Made by a program: the position numbers and the translations under genes
The notes under the pieces: model-generated
Databases searched by the model: none
Seen by the model: only the letters and a program-made list of their open reading frames with translations
Told to the model about the DNA's origin: nothing
In this document: in pieces, positions 34,808 through 43,984 of the stretch
Position numbering within the stretch: the first letter of the stretch is position 1
Layout: each line of letters begins with the position of its first letter
Assembly: GCA_021802425.1 (NCBI GenBank)
Contig: JAJZXJ010000005.1
Span: 1-64,000 of the forward strand
Reading direction: 5' to 3'
DNA from: Acidulodesulfobacterium sp021802425
Lineage (GTDB): Bacteria > SZUA-79 > Acidulodesulfobacterales > Acidulodesulfobacteraceae
DNA length: 64,000 bases

Positions 34808-35293
34808 ATGCACGATAATTTGATAAAAGATATAGAAAAACTGATAGAAGATATTGTTATTTATTACGGATGTTATCTTGTCGGCGTTGTGTTTGTCCCG
34901 GCAAGAAGGGATAGCGGGGTAATTTTGAGGGTTTATGTCGATGCCGAAGGAGGGGTTAATATATCCCAGTTGTCCGATATCTCAAAAGAATTAAGTATGA
35001 TACTGGATGTCAAGGATTTGATAAAATTTAAATACACCCTTGAGGTTTCATCTCCGGGTATCAACAGGATTATTGTAAAGTTTAGCGATTATGAAAAATA
35101 TAAGGGGAAAAGGGTAAAAATATCCCTGCGAAAAAAAATTGACGGAAGGGTAAATTTAATCGGAAAAATAATCGATGTGGAAAATAGCGAACCTTATGCA
35201 GACCCTTCCATAAAAATATTTGACGAAATCGAAAATAAAACACAAATTGTTCCCTTTATTCAAATTAAAAAGGGAAATTTACTAATCGTATAA
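34808..35293 (+). CDS. rimP: Ribosome maturation factor RimP
   Basis: 161 residues from ATG at 34808. An upstream in-frame ATG at 34742 would read through the terminator hairpin and add residues foreign to the family. RimP assists 30S assembly. Core features: the N-terminal GCYLVGVVFVPARRDSGVILRVYVD, then the conserved LEVSSPGINRIIVK, and a C-terminal SH3-like beta domain ending FIQIKKGNLLIV. First gene of the rimP-nusA-infB block, a strongly conserved order. The absence of a ribosome site and the adjacent hairpin make its translation unusual. Confidence 0.92.
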   Translation: MHDNLIKDIEKLIEDIVIYYGCYLVGVVFVPARRDSGVILRVYVDAEGGVNISQLSDISKELSMILDVKDLIKFKYTLEVSSPGINRIIVKFSDYEKYKGKRVKISLRKKIDGRVNLIGKIIDVENSEPYADPSIKIFDEIENKTQIVPFIQIKKGNLLIV

Positions 35294-35333
35294 AATATAT
35301 AAATTAATTATTTAATATTTAAGGAGTTCAGAG

Positions 35334-36629
35334 GTGTCTCAACTTATCATAAATGACCTTAGTTCGGTAATAGATCAGGTCTCTAAAGATAAAAATATCG
35401 ACCGCTCTTTAGTTATCGAGGCTTTAGAGCAAGCAATACTTGCTATTGCCAGAAAAAATCTGGGCATAGGATATGATCTGGAGGCACATTATACCGAAGA
35501 AACGGGAGAAATAGAGGTGTTTATGTTCAAACAGGTGGTAGATGAGGTTAAAAACCCCAGAACAGAAATTTCTGTTGAAGATGCGGTTAAAAATGACCCC
35601 GATGCCATTGTTGGAGACAGTCTCGGGCTTAAAGTAGAAAAAAATATTTACGGCAGGATAGAAGCGCAGGTTGCAAAGCAGGTTATCTTTCAAAAAATAA
35701 AAGAGATAGAGCATAAAAATATTTTTGACGAGTTTAATGAACGAAAGGGCGAAATTGTAAGCGGCCTTGTTAGAAAGGTTGAAAAATCGATGATAATAGT
35801 CGATTTGGGAAAAACGGAGGCGATTTTACCCAAACAAGAGCAAATATATAGCGAAACATATAAGCCGAACGATAGAATAAGGGCAGTATTATCTAACATT
35901 AAAATGGAAAAAGGGGGACCAAAACTTATTCTTTCCCGCGCCTCCGATGAATTTTTAATCAAGCTTTTTGAATTGGAGGTACCGGAGATTTACGACGGCG
36001 CCGTTAAAATTTTCAGAGTAGCGAGAGCTCCGGGGTTCAGGTCTAAAATTGCGGTTTATACGACGGATAAAGATATAGATCCTGTCGGCGCATGCGTCGG
36101 CGTAAAGGGGTTTAGAATACAGAGCATAATCAACGAATTAAGGGGAGAAAAGATTGACATTATTCCTTATTCCGATAATCCCGCAAAATTGGTCGTAAAT
36201 GCTTTAAGCCCTGCCGAGGTTTCCAAAGTTGCCGTTAACGAGGATACAAAAACAATTACGGTTATAGTTCCCGATGATCAGCTTGCTCTCGCAATTGGGA
36301 AGCAGGGGCAAAATGTCAGGCTTGCAACAAAAATAACCGATTACAAGATAGATATTAACAGCGAATCGAAAGCAGGCAAAAAGGACCAGTCGGCATATAA
36401 GGCTCTTATGGATATACCGGGGATTGGCGATATTATAGCAAAACTCTTATATCAGAGCGGCTATAGTTCTGTCGAAGATATAGCAAATGCCTCTGTTTCC
36501 GAATTGGCCAAGGATATTTCGGTAGATGAAAAGAAGGCTGAAAAAATTATAAATTCTGCCGGTGAGTTTCTTGCCAGAATAAAATCGGATATGGAGCTTA
36601 AAGAAAAGATAGATAAAGAAATTAATTAA
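35334..36629 (+). CDS. nusA: Transcription termination/antitermination factor NusA
   Basis: 431 residues from a GTG start with AAGGAG at 35321-35326. N-terminal RNA-polymerase-binding domain (about 1-125), S1 domain (about 130-200: GEIVSGLVRKVEKSMIIVDLG), two KH domains (about 205-345) with DPVGACVGVKGFRIQ and LAIGKQGQNVRLA, and a C-terminal helix-hairpin-helix segment MDIPGIGDIIAKLLYQSGY. It binds polymerase and nascent RNA to modulate pausing and termination. In E. coli it represses its own operon, relevant to the terminator-like hairpin before rimP here. Confidence 0.96.
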   Translation: MSQLIINDLSSVIDQVSKDKNIDRSLVIEALEQAILAIARKNLGIGYDLEAHYTEETGEIEVFMFKQVVDEVKNPRTEISVEDAVKNDPDAIVGDSLGLKVEKNIYGRIEAQVAKQVIFQKIKEIEHKNIFDEFNERKGEIVSGLVRKVEKSMIIVDLGKTEAILPKQEQIYSETYKPNDRIRAVLSNIKMEKGGPKLILSRASDEFLIKLFELEVPEIYDGAVKIFRVARAPGFRSKIAVYTTDKDIDPVGACVGVKGFRIQSIINELRGEKIDIIPYSDNPAKLVVNALSPAEVSKVAVNEDTKTITVIVPDDQLALAIGKQGQNVRLATKITDYKIDINSESKAGKKDQSAYKALMDIPGIGDIIAKLLYQSGYSSVEDIANASVSELAKDISVDEKKAEKIINSAGEFLARIKSDMELKEKIDKEIN

Positions 36630-36636
36630 AAATATT

Positions 36637-39057
36637 GTGGATATGAAGAATTCCGCAAGGACGGAAGAAAAGAAAATGGAAGAAAGAAGAGTATCAAAAG
36701 GCGTAATCAGGAGAAGGGCAAGCAAGGTAGAGGAAGCTGAAATTGCGGTTTCTCCTGCCGTACCGGCAATTTCCGCTGAAACCGAAGGTTCCGCTAAAAA
36801 GGTTTCGCAGGAAATATCTAAAGCCGCGTTGCAAATAGAAAAAGCCGTTAAACCTGAGACTGTCAAGGAACCGGCCGCTCCGGCCGCTGCCCATCAAAAT
36901 ACGGTTTCGAAACAGGATTTAAAAAAACAAAAGCCTGCCAAAGATAATATTGCCGCGTTTAAAAAGGGTAACGAAAAAAAAGAACCCAAAAGGCACATAG
37001 CCGGCGCAGGCGATGTATTAAGCGTGGTAAAGACTTTAGATATAGATAAGGTAAAACACATAAGCGAAGAAGGTCAGGAAAACCAGGCATCCCCAAAAAA
37101 GATAGGAAAAAAAGACGAATTTAAGAAAGTATCTCCTATAAAGTATAATAAAAACGAAAAATTCGTAGATACATCCGAAGAGAGCGAATATTTTGCCCAT
37201 AGAAGGCATAAAAAAAGGTTTAAGTCGAATAGAGGGGTTCAACAGATTTCGCAATTACAGCAGGTTATACCCGAAAAAAGAGCTTCCAAAAAGGTAATCA
37301 AGATAAATAGCGGCATAACCGTTAACGATTTATCGCAGGCTATGGGCGTTAAGGCATCGGAGGTTATTAGAAAATTAATGGATGTCGGTATTATAACCAC
37401 TATAAATCAAGCAATAGATATCGATGCGGCATCGCTTATTGCCACGGAATACGGCTATACTGTGGAAAATGTCAGCTTCAATGAGGCCTTTGCGCTGGAA
37501 GAGTCGCCCGATTCCCCTGAATCCCTTATACATAGAGCTCCCGTTGTTACCGTTATGGGGCATGTCGACCACGGCAAAACCTCTTTGCTCGATGCTATTA
37601 GAAAAACAAATGTGACATCGAACGAAGCGGGAGGGATAACCCAGCATATAGGCGCTTATAGCGTTAAAGTAGGCGACTCTATGGTAACATTTTTAGATAC
37701 CCCCGGTCACGAAGCCTTTACGGAAATGAGGGCAAGAGGGGCAAGCATCACCGACATAGTTGTTCTTGTCGTCGCCGCCGATGACGGCGTTATGCCCCAA
37801 ACCGTGGAAGCGATTAATCATGCAAAGGCGGCAAATGTTCCGATAATCGTTGCAATTAATAAAATAGACAAGCCCGGTGCAAATCCCGCTAAAATAAAAA
37901 ATAGCCTGATGGAATTTGGTCTTGTTTCGGAAGACCTGGGCGGAACTACTCTTTATGCTAATGTTTCTGCCAAAACAGGACAGGGGTTAAAGGAACTTCT
38001 CGAACTCATAATACTTCAGTCCGAAATTTTAGAATTAAAGGCAAATCCCGATAAATTGGCAAGAGGAACGGTAATCGAGGCAAAGCTCGACAAAGGAAGG
38101 GGGCCGGTTGCTACCGTTTTGATACAGAGCGGGACTTTACATGTAAATGATAGCGCCGTATGCGGTTTATATTATGTTAAGGTTAGAGCTATGGCGGATT
38201 ACAAAGGGGCTAAGATTGAAAAAGCAGGGCCGTCAACGCCTATCGAGCTATTTGGTCTTGAGGGAGTTCCCTCTCCGGGCGACAATTTTATCGCATTAAA
38301 GGATGAAAAAGAGGCTAAGAGGATTAGTTTAGAAAGACAGTTAAAGTATAGAGAGGTTGAATTAAGTTCCACTGCCAAAACGACACTGGAGGGACTATAT
38401 TTAAAGATAAAATCCGGGGGAATCAAAGAATTAAGACTGATTGTAAAAACGGATGTTTCCGGTTCGATGGAGGCATTAATTCAATCTTTTAATAAACTTT
38501 CGACTCCTAAAGTTAAAGTCAATGTTATCCATAGCGGCGCATCGGCAATCACCGAAAGCGATGTTATGCTTGCAAAAGCGACAAGCTCTATAATAATAGC
38601 GTTTAATGTTCGCCCCGAGCCAAAAGCATTAATTTTAAGCGAAAATGAGGGTATAGAAATACGATACTACAATATTATTTATGACGCCGTCAAAGATATT
38701 AAAGATGCCATGGAAGGACTCCTTGCTCCCGTCGAAAAAGAGAAGATAACGGGTAAGGCTGAGGTAAGAGATGTATTTAGCGTTCCTAAGGTGGGGACGG
38801 TTGCGGGTTCTTTCATATTGAGCGGGACTATTAAAAGGTCTTCTAACGCCAGACTTTTAAGGGATAATGTGGTAATCTACACCGGCCGCATAAATTCGCT
38901 TAAAAGGTTCAAAGAGGATGTTAAGGAGGTTCAGGTAAATTTTGAATGCGGGATACTTCTCGAAAATTTTAACGATATTAAGGCAGGAGACATAATAGAA
39001 GCTTACGAGATTGAATATATCAAACAAACTCTTGAGTCTTCTTCTAATGAGGCATAA
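36637..39057 (+). CDS. infB: Translation initiation factor IF-2
   Basis: 806 residues from GTG at 36637. ATG at 36643 or, with an AAGGACGG site 11 nt before it, ATG at 36676 are alternatives. A low-complexity, Ala/Lys/Glu-rich N-terminal part (to about 220) precedes an IF2-N domain (TVNDLSQAMGVKASEVIRKL, about 228-247). The GTPase domain has GHVDHGKTSLL, DTPGHEAFTEM and NKIDKPGA. Domains II-IV follow to the end. It delivers initiator tRNA to the 30S subunit. Only 7 nt separate it from nusA. Confidence 0.95.
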   Translation: MDMKNSARTEEKKMEERRVSKGVIRRRASKVEEAEIAVSPAVPAISAETEGSAKKVSQEISKAALQIEKAVKPETVKEPAAPAAAHQNTVSKQDLKKQKPAKDNIAAFKKGNEKKEPKRHIAGAGDVLSVVKTLDIDKVKHISEEGQENQASPKKIGKKDEFKKVSPIKYNKNEKFVDTSEESEYFAHRRHKKRFKSNRGVQQISQLQQVIPEKRASKKVIKINSGITVNDLSQAMGVKASEVIRKLMDVGIITTINQAIDIDAASLIATEYGYTVENVSFNEAFALEESPDSPESLIHRAPVVTVMGHVDHGKTSLLDAIRKTNVTSNEAGGITQHIGAYSVKVGDSMVTFLDTPGHEAFTEMRARGASITDIVVLVVAADDGVMPQTVEAINHAKAANVPIIVAINKIDKPGANPAKIKNSLMEFGLVSEDLGGTTLYANVSAKTGQGLKELLELIILQSEILELKANPDKLARGTVIEAKLDKGRGPVATVLIQSGTLHVNDSAVCGLYYVKVRAMADYKGAKIEKAGPSTPIELFGLEGVPSPGDNFIALKDEKEAKRISLERQLKYREVELSSTAKTTLEGLYLKIKSGGIKELRLIVKTDVSGSMEALIQSFNKLSTPKVKVNVIHSGASAITESDVMLAKATSSIIIAFNVRPEPKALILSENEGIEIRYYNIIYDAVKDIKDAMEGLLAPVEKEKITGKAEVRDVFSVPKVGTVAGSFILSGTIKRSSNARLLRDNVVIYTGRINSLKRFKEDVKEVQVNFECGILLENFNDIKAGDIIEAYEIEYIKQTLESSSNEA

Positions 39058-39062
39058 ATTAT

Positions 39063-39140
39063 CCTCTCCCTCTACAATGGGGGAGTCAGGGCATAAATCA
39101 TCCCTCCCCCTTTATAGGAGAGGGTTAGGGCGGGGGTAGC
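39063..39140. repeat. REP-like CT/GA-rich palindromic element
   Basis: Between infB and rbfA. CCTCTCC (39063-39069) can pair with GGAGAGG (39117-39123), and an inner CTCCC/GGGAG hairpin is possible (39066-39085). The run CCCTCCCCCTTTATAGGAGAGGG followed by TTAGGGCGGGGG resembles the CCCTCTCC-type dispersed intergenic palindromes of many bacteria. No second copy is in this window. Confidence 0.5.
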
Positions 39141-39146
39141 AGGAAT

Positions 39147-39515
39147 TTGATAGAGAGAAATAAAAGGGTTGGCGAACTTATTGCCAGAGAAGTATCTCTG
39201 GCGCTTGAATTTAAGGTTAATGACAGCAGATTAAAAAATGTTACGATAATAGGCGCCGAAGCCTCAAAAGATTTAAAATTTTGCAAAATATTTTTTAGCG
39301 TTATGGGATCGGAAAAAGAAATAAATAAAGCTCTTGGCGGATTTAAGAGTTCCAAAAATTTTATAAAAAAAGAGGTATTTTCTAAAGTACTCTTAAGGGT
39401 TGTTCCCGAGATCACATTCGAGTATTATGGGGGCTTGCAAAAGGCTTTTGAGATTAACCGAATAATAAACGAGCATAATTTGACAAATGACGAATATGCG
39501 CAACCTAAAAATTAG
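39147..39515 (+). CDS. rbfA: Ribosome-binding factor A
   Basis: 122 residues starting with TTG at 39147. A GGGGGT stretch about 10 nt before it can serve as the ribosome site. The KH-like fold is seen in ERNKRVGELIAREVSLALEF, then ASKDLKFCKIFFSVMG and the end LRVVPEITFEYYGGLQKAFE. RbfA matures the 5' end of 16S rRNA in the 30S subunit. It lies in its usual place after infB, separated by a palindromic element. Confidence 0.94.
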   Translation: MIERNKRVGELIAREVSLALEFKVNDSRLKNVTIIGAEASKDLKFCKIFFSVMGSEKEINKALGGFKSSKNFIKKEVFSKVLLRVVPEITFEYYGGLQKAFEINRIINEHNLTNDEYAQPKN

Positions 39516-39549
39516 GTATAATAATAATAAATAAAGCAGAGGAATAAAT

Positions 39550-40674
39550 TTGATTCATGAAATAAAAGAATATTCAAATGTGGATATAATAGACCTAAAA
39601 AATTCGACGAATGATATATTTCATGTTATAGAGACATCTAAAAAGATTCTTATCGCAACCCATGAAAATCCTGAGGGCGATGCAATAAGTTCCGTTATTG
39701 CCGCAGCCCTGTTTCTTCGTTCGTTAGATAAAGAGGTGTTTCTTTACAATAAGGACTCTATTCCAAATAACTTGAAATTTTTGCCATGGGCGGAGAAATT
39801 TTTAAATGAATTTCCAAGAGAGCCTATTGATTTGCTTATCGTCGTCGATTGCGGCGAGTTTTCCCGTATCGGAGCTAATTTTGAACAGCTTTCGGGTATA
39901 AATAGAATAATTAATATAGACCATCATTTTACTAATACCCGCTTTGGGCATTTAAACCTCGTGATACCGGATGCAAGTTCAACGGGAGAGATTCTTTTTT
40001 ATCTTTTTTTATCTTATGCCGCTCATGAAAATAAAATCCCTTATTCTCCTTATGACAGCTTTCTAAATGGAAAATTAAATGAGCCGCTGCCGTGCGATTT
40101 GGATGAAAGAAATAAAATTTTGTCTAAGATAAACGGCGAAATTGCATTAGCGTTATATACATCGATATTGACGGATACGGGCTCGTTTCATTATTCGTCG
40201 GCAAATAAAAGATCTTTTTATATCTGTTCCGTTTTAAATGAGTATGATATAAACCCGTCAAAAATAGCTACCGAAATTTTTGAAACAAAGCCTGCAGAAA
40301 TGTATATATTGTTGGGAAAGAGTTTAGGCACTCTCGAGTTTGCCGCAGACGGTAAAGTAGCATCTATGGTTGGAACTAAAAAGATGATTAACGATATTCT
40401 TCAGAAGGCAGATGGATACCGGGTTAACGGGTTATATGAAAATTTTGTCAATTATCCAAGGTCGATTCAAGGCGTGGAGATAGCAATATTTTTTAGAGAA
40501 GTATCCTTTAACGAATACAGGTTGAATTTCAGGTCTAAAAGTTATGCAAATGTTGCAAAAGTTGCCGAAAGATTTGGGGGCGGCGGACATAAGTTTGCCG
40601 CAGGATGCAAAGCCAGCGGCGATTTAAACGAAATTAAAAAAGAGGTATATAAATATTGCGAAGAGGTTTTATAA
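39550..40674 (+). CDS. nrnA: NrnA-type DHH phosphoesterase (nanoRNase/pAp phosphatase)
   Basis: 374 residues from TTG at 39550, with AGAGGA at 39538-39543. DHH domain motifs: ATHENPEGDAISS, LIVVDCGEFSRIG and NIDHHFTNTRFG. The DHHA1 domain has RFGGGGHKFAAGCKASG near the C-terminus. NrnA degrades very short oligoribonucleotides and removes the 3' phosphate of pAp. It is longer than typical family members because of about 40 extra residues between DHH motifs (around 160-200, AAHENKIPYSPYDSFLNG). It is in its usual location between rbfA and truB. Confidence 0.92.
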   Translation: MIHEIKEYSNVDIIDLKNSTNDIFHVIETSKKILIATHENPEGDAISSVIAAALFLRSLDKEVFLYNKDSIPNNLKFLPWAEKFLNEFPREPIDLLIVVDCGEFSRIGANFEQLSGINRIINIDHHFTNTRFGHLNLVIPDASSTGEILFYLFLSYAAHENKIPYSPYDSFLNGKLNEPLPCDLDERNKILSKINGEIALALYTSILTDTGSFHYSSANKRSFYICSVLNEYDINPSKIATEIFETKPAEMYILLGKSLGTLEFAADGKVASMVGTKKMINDILQKADGYRVNGLYENFVNYPRSIQGVEIAIFFREVSFNEYRLNFRSKSYANVAKVAERFGGGGHKFAAGCKASGDLNEIKKEVYKYCEEVL

Positions 40675-40679
40675 AATTA

Positions 40680-40715
40680 AAATAAGACCTGAATATAATT
40701 CAGGCGCTCTTATTT
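40680..40715 (+). terminator. Long hairpin after nrnA, possible terminator
   Basis: AAATAAGA (40680-40687) pairs with TCTTATTT (40708-40715), and CCTGAAT (40688-40694) with ATTCAGG (40698-40704). A CGC bulge sits on the 3' side. No long T run follows, so it may be an RNA-processing or stabilising hairpin instead. Confidence 0.5.
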
Positions 40716-40744
40716 ATTAATAATAAACAACATAAATATAAAGT

Positions 40745-41518
40745 ATGAAAGCAGTTAAAAACAGTAACATTAACGGCATTCTTGTAATAGATAAACCAAA
40801 AGATATGACTTCTTTTAAAGTGGATTCCATGATTAAAAAAGAGCTTAATTGCTTAAAGGTCGGTCATGCGGGGACGTTAGATCCTTTTGCAACGGGAGTG
40901 CTTCCCGTTCTTATAAATAAGGCGACAAAGATTCAGGATAAGCTCATTAATATTCCAAAATCATACGAAGGCGCTTTCAAAATCGGCGTAAGCACAAACA
41001 CCCTTGATATTTCGGGCATAGAAGTCGATGAGAAACAGGTGTCAGGTTCTGAAATTGCAAATATAGCCGATTATTTAAGCAAGCTAAAAGGGGATTTTAC
41101 TCAAAAAATTCCGATGTTTAGCGCAAAAAAGTTTAAGGGTGTACCTTTATATAAGTATGCGAGAAAAAATATCGATATAGGCAGTATATACGGCGATAAA
41201 AAGACAGGGGTTGTAAATATTTATGATTTTGAAGTAAAGTCTTACGATAACGCTTTCATATATTTTAAATGTAGTGTTTCAAAGGGAACCTATGTGAGAG
41301 CCATAGCCCAGGATATAATGGATAAATTCAATATTCCTGCCCATTTGTTCAGCCTTAGAAGAACGAGTGCCGGCGGTTTTGATATTTATGAGGCTTTACC
41401 TTTTGAATCACTGACAAAGGGCGTAGATTTTATGATAGAAAATATTGTGCAGATCCACAGCCATAGGATTATTAATAATAATGGCGATATATCGATAACA
41501 AAGTATAATAATATTTAA
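40745..41518 (+). CDS. truB: tRNA pseudouridine(55) synthase
   Basis: 257 residues. It makes pseudouridine 55 in the T arm of tRNAs. NGILVIDKPKDMTSFKVD opens the domain. The catalytic Asp lies in VGHAGTLDPFATGVLPV (about residue 43), and the segment SKGTYVRAIAQDI is conserved. It lacks the longer PUA-type C-terminal region of some members, ending soon after RRTSAGGFDIYEALPFE. It lies between nrnA and rpsO as in many genomes. Confidence 0.94.
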   Translation: MKAVKNSNINGILVIDKPKDMTSFKVDSMIKKELNCLKVGHAGTLDPFATGVLPVLINKATKIQDKLINIPKSYEGAFKIGVSTNTLDISGIEVDEKQVSGSEIANIADYLSKLKGDFTQKIPMFSAKKFKGVPLYKYARKNIDIGSIYGDKKTGVVNIYDFEVKSYDNAFIYFKCSVSKGTYVRAIAQDIMDKFNIPAHLFSLRRTSAGGFDIYEALPFESLTKGVDFMIENIVQIHSHRIINNNGDISITKYNNI

Positions 41519-41545
41519 TATATAATATCTGGAGGGGTTAATTAA

Positions 41546-41815
41546 ATGCCAATTTCAAAAGACGAAAAAAACACAATAATCGAGAAGTTTAAGACGCATC
41601 AGGGGGATTCCGGTTCTGTTGAGGTTCAGGTTGCGCTGCTCACATATCGTATTAATTTATTATCGGAGCATTTTAAAAAATTTGCCAAAGACCATCATTC
41701 GAGAAGAGGACTTTTAAAAATGGTTTCGAGAAGAAGACATTTGCTTGATTATTTAAAAAGTAAAGATGAAACAAGGTATAAAACCCTTATAAGTTCGCTT
41801 GAACTTCGCAAATAA
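41546..41815 (+). CDS. rpsO: 30S ribosomal protein S15
   Basis: 89 residues, exactly family length. The signature LTYRINLLSEHFKKFAKDHHSRRGLLKMVSRRR (conserved HxxDHHSRRGL-type block) is clear. S15 binds the central domain of 16S rRNA. GGAGGGG precedes the ATG. It is followed 87 nt later by pnp, the conserved rpsO-pnp pair. Confidence 0.97.
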   Translation: MPISKDEKNTIIEKFKTHQGDSGSVEVQVALLTYRINLLSEHFKKFAKDHHSRRGLLKMVSRRRHLLDYLKSKDETRYKTLISSLELRK

Positions 41816-41902
41816 ACGGCATATTTATAAATAATAAATTAATTTAATTAAATAATTCAATTTTAACGGCTTTAATGATTTTAGATTTGCAAAGGAGATA
41901 TG

Positions 41903-43984
41903 ATGGCAAGTTATAATGCGGTGAGGAGTTTTACGCTTGACGGAAAAAAAATAACTATTGAAACGGGAAGGCTTGCAAAACAGGCTTCGGGCAGCGCTTT
42001 AGTTACTATTGGGGATACTAAGGTTCTTGTTACGGCATGTATCGACAAAAATATAAAAGAAGGGGTTGATTTTTTACCTCTGACGGTAAATTATGTGGAA
42101 AAATTTTATGCCGCAGGAAAAATTCCCGGAGGATTTTTTAAGAGAGAGGCAAGACCATCCGAAAAAGAGGTTTTAACATCGAGATTTTTAGACAGGCCGA
42201 TAAGACCCCTTTTCCCCGATAACTATTTTTTTGACACCCAGATAATTGCTACAGTAATATCGATGGATCAGGAAAACGACCCCGATATGGCTGCCATGAT
42301 CGGCGTCTCGTTTTCATTGATGATTTCCGAATCCCCGTTTAACGGACCTACTGCCGGAGTGAGGGTAGCGAGGGTAAACGGCGCTTTTATTGCAAATCCT
42401 ACCTATAAAGAGCTTGAAAGCAGCGACACCTTTCTTATAATAGCAGGTTCAAAAGATGCCGTAACGATGGTGGAAGGAAGCTTTAACGAGCTTGGCGAAG
42501 AGGAACTTCTTTCGGCAATAGAATTTGGACATAATAAAATTAAAGAGTTAATAGAATTTCAAAACGCTATTCTTTCGGAAATTAGCGTTAATAAAATAGA
42601 CCTGAAACCGGTAGATATTCCTGATGGGCTATATGAAAAGGTTAAAGAAATCGTCAATAATGATTTGTCAAAAGCCCTGCAAATATCTACAAAACAGGAA
42701 AGAAGCGAGCAGGTAGCAAATCTTAATTCAAAAGTTATCGAATTGCTTCAAGAATCACACCCGGGGCAAGAAGCTTTGATTAATCATATATTTGAATCTA
42801 TCCAAAAGGATTTGTTAAGAAGCAGGGTTCTTACCGAAGGGCTGAGGGTTGACGGAAGGGGACCAAGAGATATCAGGCCGATCAGCTGTTCCGTTAATGA
42901 ACTTCCTATGGCTCACGGAAGCGCCGTTTTTACGAGAGGAGAAACGCAGGCGCTTGTCGCTGCGACCCTCGGCACAAAATTTGACGAACAGATTATCGAC
43001 GCTCCCGAAAAAGAGTCCGTTAAAAGATTCATGCTTCATTATAATTTTCCTCCGTTCTCCGTCGGCGAGGTTTCGCCTTTAAGGTCGCCGGGCAGAAGGG
43101 AGATAGGTCACGGTTCTCTGGGGGAAAAGGCTTTAAGATATATTATACCTTCTTTCGAGGAATTTCCTTATACCATAAGGGTTGTGTCAGAGATACTCGA
43201 ATCTAACGGTTCTTCTTCTCAGGCTACGATTTGCGGAGGAACTTTAGCTTTAATGGATGCAGGTGTTCCGATAAAGGCTCCCGTTGCAGGGATTGCCATG
43301 GGGCTTATAAAAGAAGGAGATAAGGTTGCAATTCTTTCCGATATTTTGGGAGACGAAGACCATCTTGGAGATATGGATTTTAAAGTGGCAGGCACCGAAA
43401 ACGGGGTTACGGCGCTTCAAATGGATATTAAAATTTCGGGTGTTACGAAAGAGATTTTAAGGCATGCGCTTTTACAGGCCAAAGAAGGCCGTTTACATAT
43501 ACTGAATATTATGCTAAAGACAATCTCCGCACCAAAAAAGGAGCTGGCGCAAAATGCTCCCAGAATTGTTACGATAATGGTTAAACCTGAGAAGGTAAGG
43601 GAAGTCATCGGCCAGGGCGGAAAGGTTATTAAAGGAATAATCGAAAAAACCGGCGCGCGCGTCGATATCGAAGATTCTGGAAAGGTTACGATTTCTTCGT
43701 CAAACAGGGATGCGCTGGATCTTGCAATAGGAATGGTTAACGATATAGTGCAGGAGGCAGAGATTGGCAAAATTTATTATGGTAAGGTTAGAAAGATAAT
43801 GGATTTTGGAGCTTTTGTAGAGATATTTCCCGGAACGGACGGGCTTGTTCATATCTCTCAAATAGATATCAAGAGAGTCGAAAAGGTGACGGATGTTCTA
43901 AGAGAGGGGGAAGAAATAAAAGTAAAGGTTATCGATATAGATAAAGCAGGAAAAATAAAACTTTCCAGAAAAGAAACTTTATGA
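41903..43984 (+). CDS. pnp: Polyribonucleotide nucleotidyltransferase (PNPase)
   Basis: 693 residues from the ATG at 41903. An ATG three bases earlier lies too close to AGGAG (41893-41897). Two RNase PH domains (about 5-230 and 300-545) flank a helical linker. The catalytic half has AHGSAVFTRGETQALVA and DILGDEDHLGDMDFKVAG. KH domain (about 550-615: REVIGQGGKVIKGI) and S1 domain (about 620-693: YYGKVRKIMDFGAFVEI) follow. It degrades RNA phosphorolytically from the 3' end. Its stop overlaps the next start in ATGA. Confidence 0.97.
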   Translation: MASYNAVRSFTLDGKKITIETGRLAKQASGSALVTIGDTKVLVTACIDKNIKEGVDFLPLTVNYVEKFYAAGKIPGGFFKREARPSEKEVLTSRFLDRPIRPLFPDNYFFDTQIIATVISMDQENDPDMAAMIGVSFSLMISESPFNGPTAGVRVARVNGAFIANPTYKELESSDTFLIIAGSKDAVTMVEGSFNELGEEELLSAIEFGHNKIKELIEFQNAILSEISVNKIDLKPVDIPDGLYEKVKEIVNNDLSKALQISTKQERSEQVANLNSKVIELLQESHPGQEALINHIFESIQKDLLRSRVLTEGLRVDGRGPRDIRPISCSVNELPMAHGSAVFTRGETQALVAATLGTKFDEQIIDAPEKESVKRFMLHYNFPPFSVGEVSPLRSPGRREIGHGSLGEKALRYIIPSFEEFPYTIRVVSEILESNGSSSQATICGGTLALMDAGVPIKAPVAGIAMGLIKEGDKVAILSDILGDEDHLGDMDFKVAGTENGVTALQMDIKISGVTKEILRHALLQAKEGRLHILNIMLKTISAPKKELAQNAPRIVTIMVKPEKVREVIGQGGKVIKGIIEKTGARVDIEDSGKVTISSSNRDALDLAIGMVNDIVQEAEIGKIYYGKVRKIMDFGAFVEIFPGTDGLVHISQIDIKRVEKVTDVLREGEEIKVKVIDIDKAGKIKLSRKETL

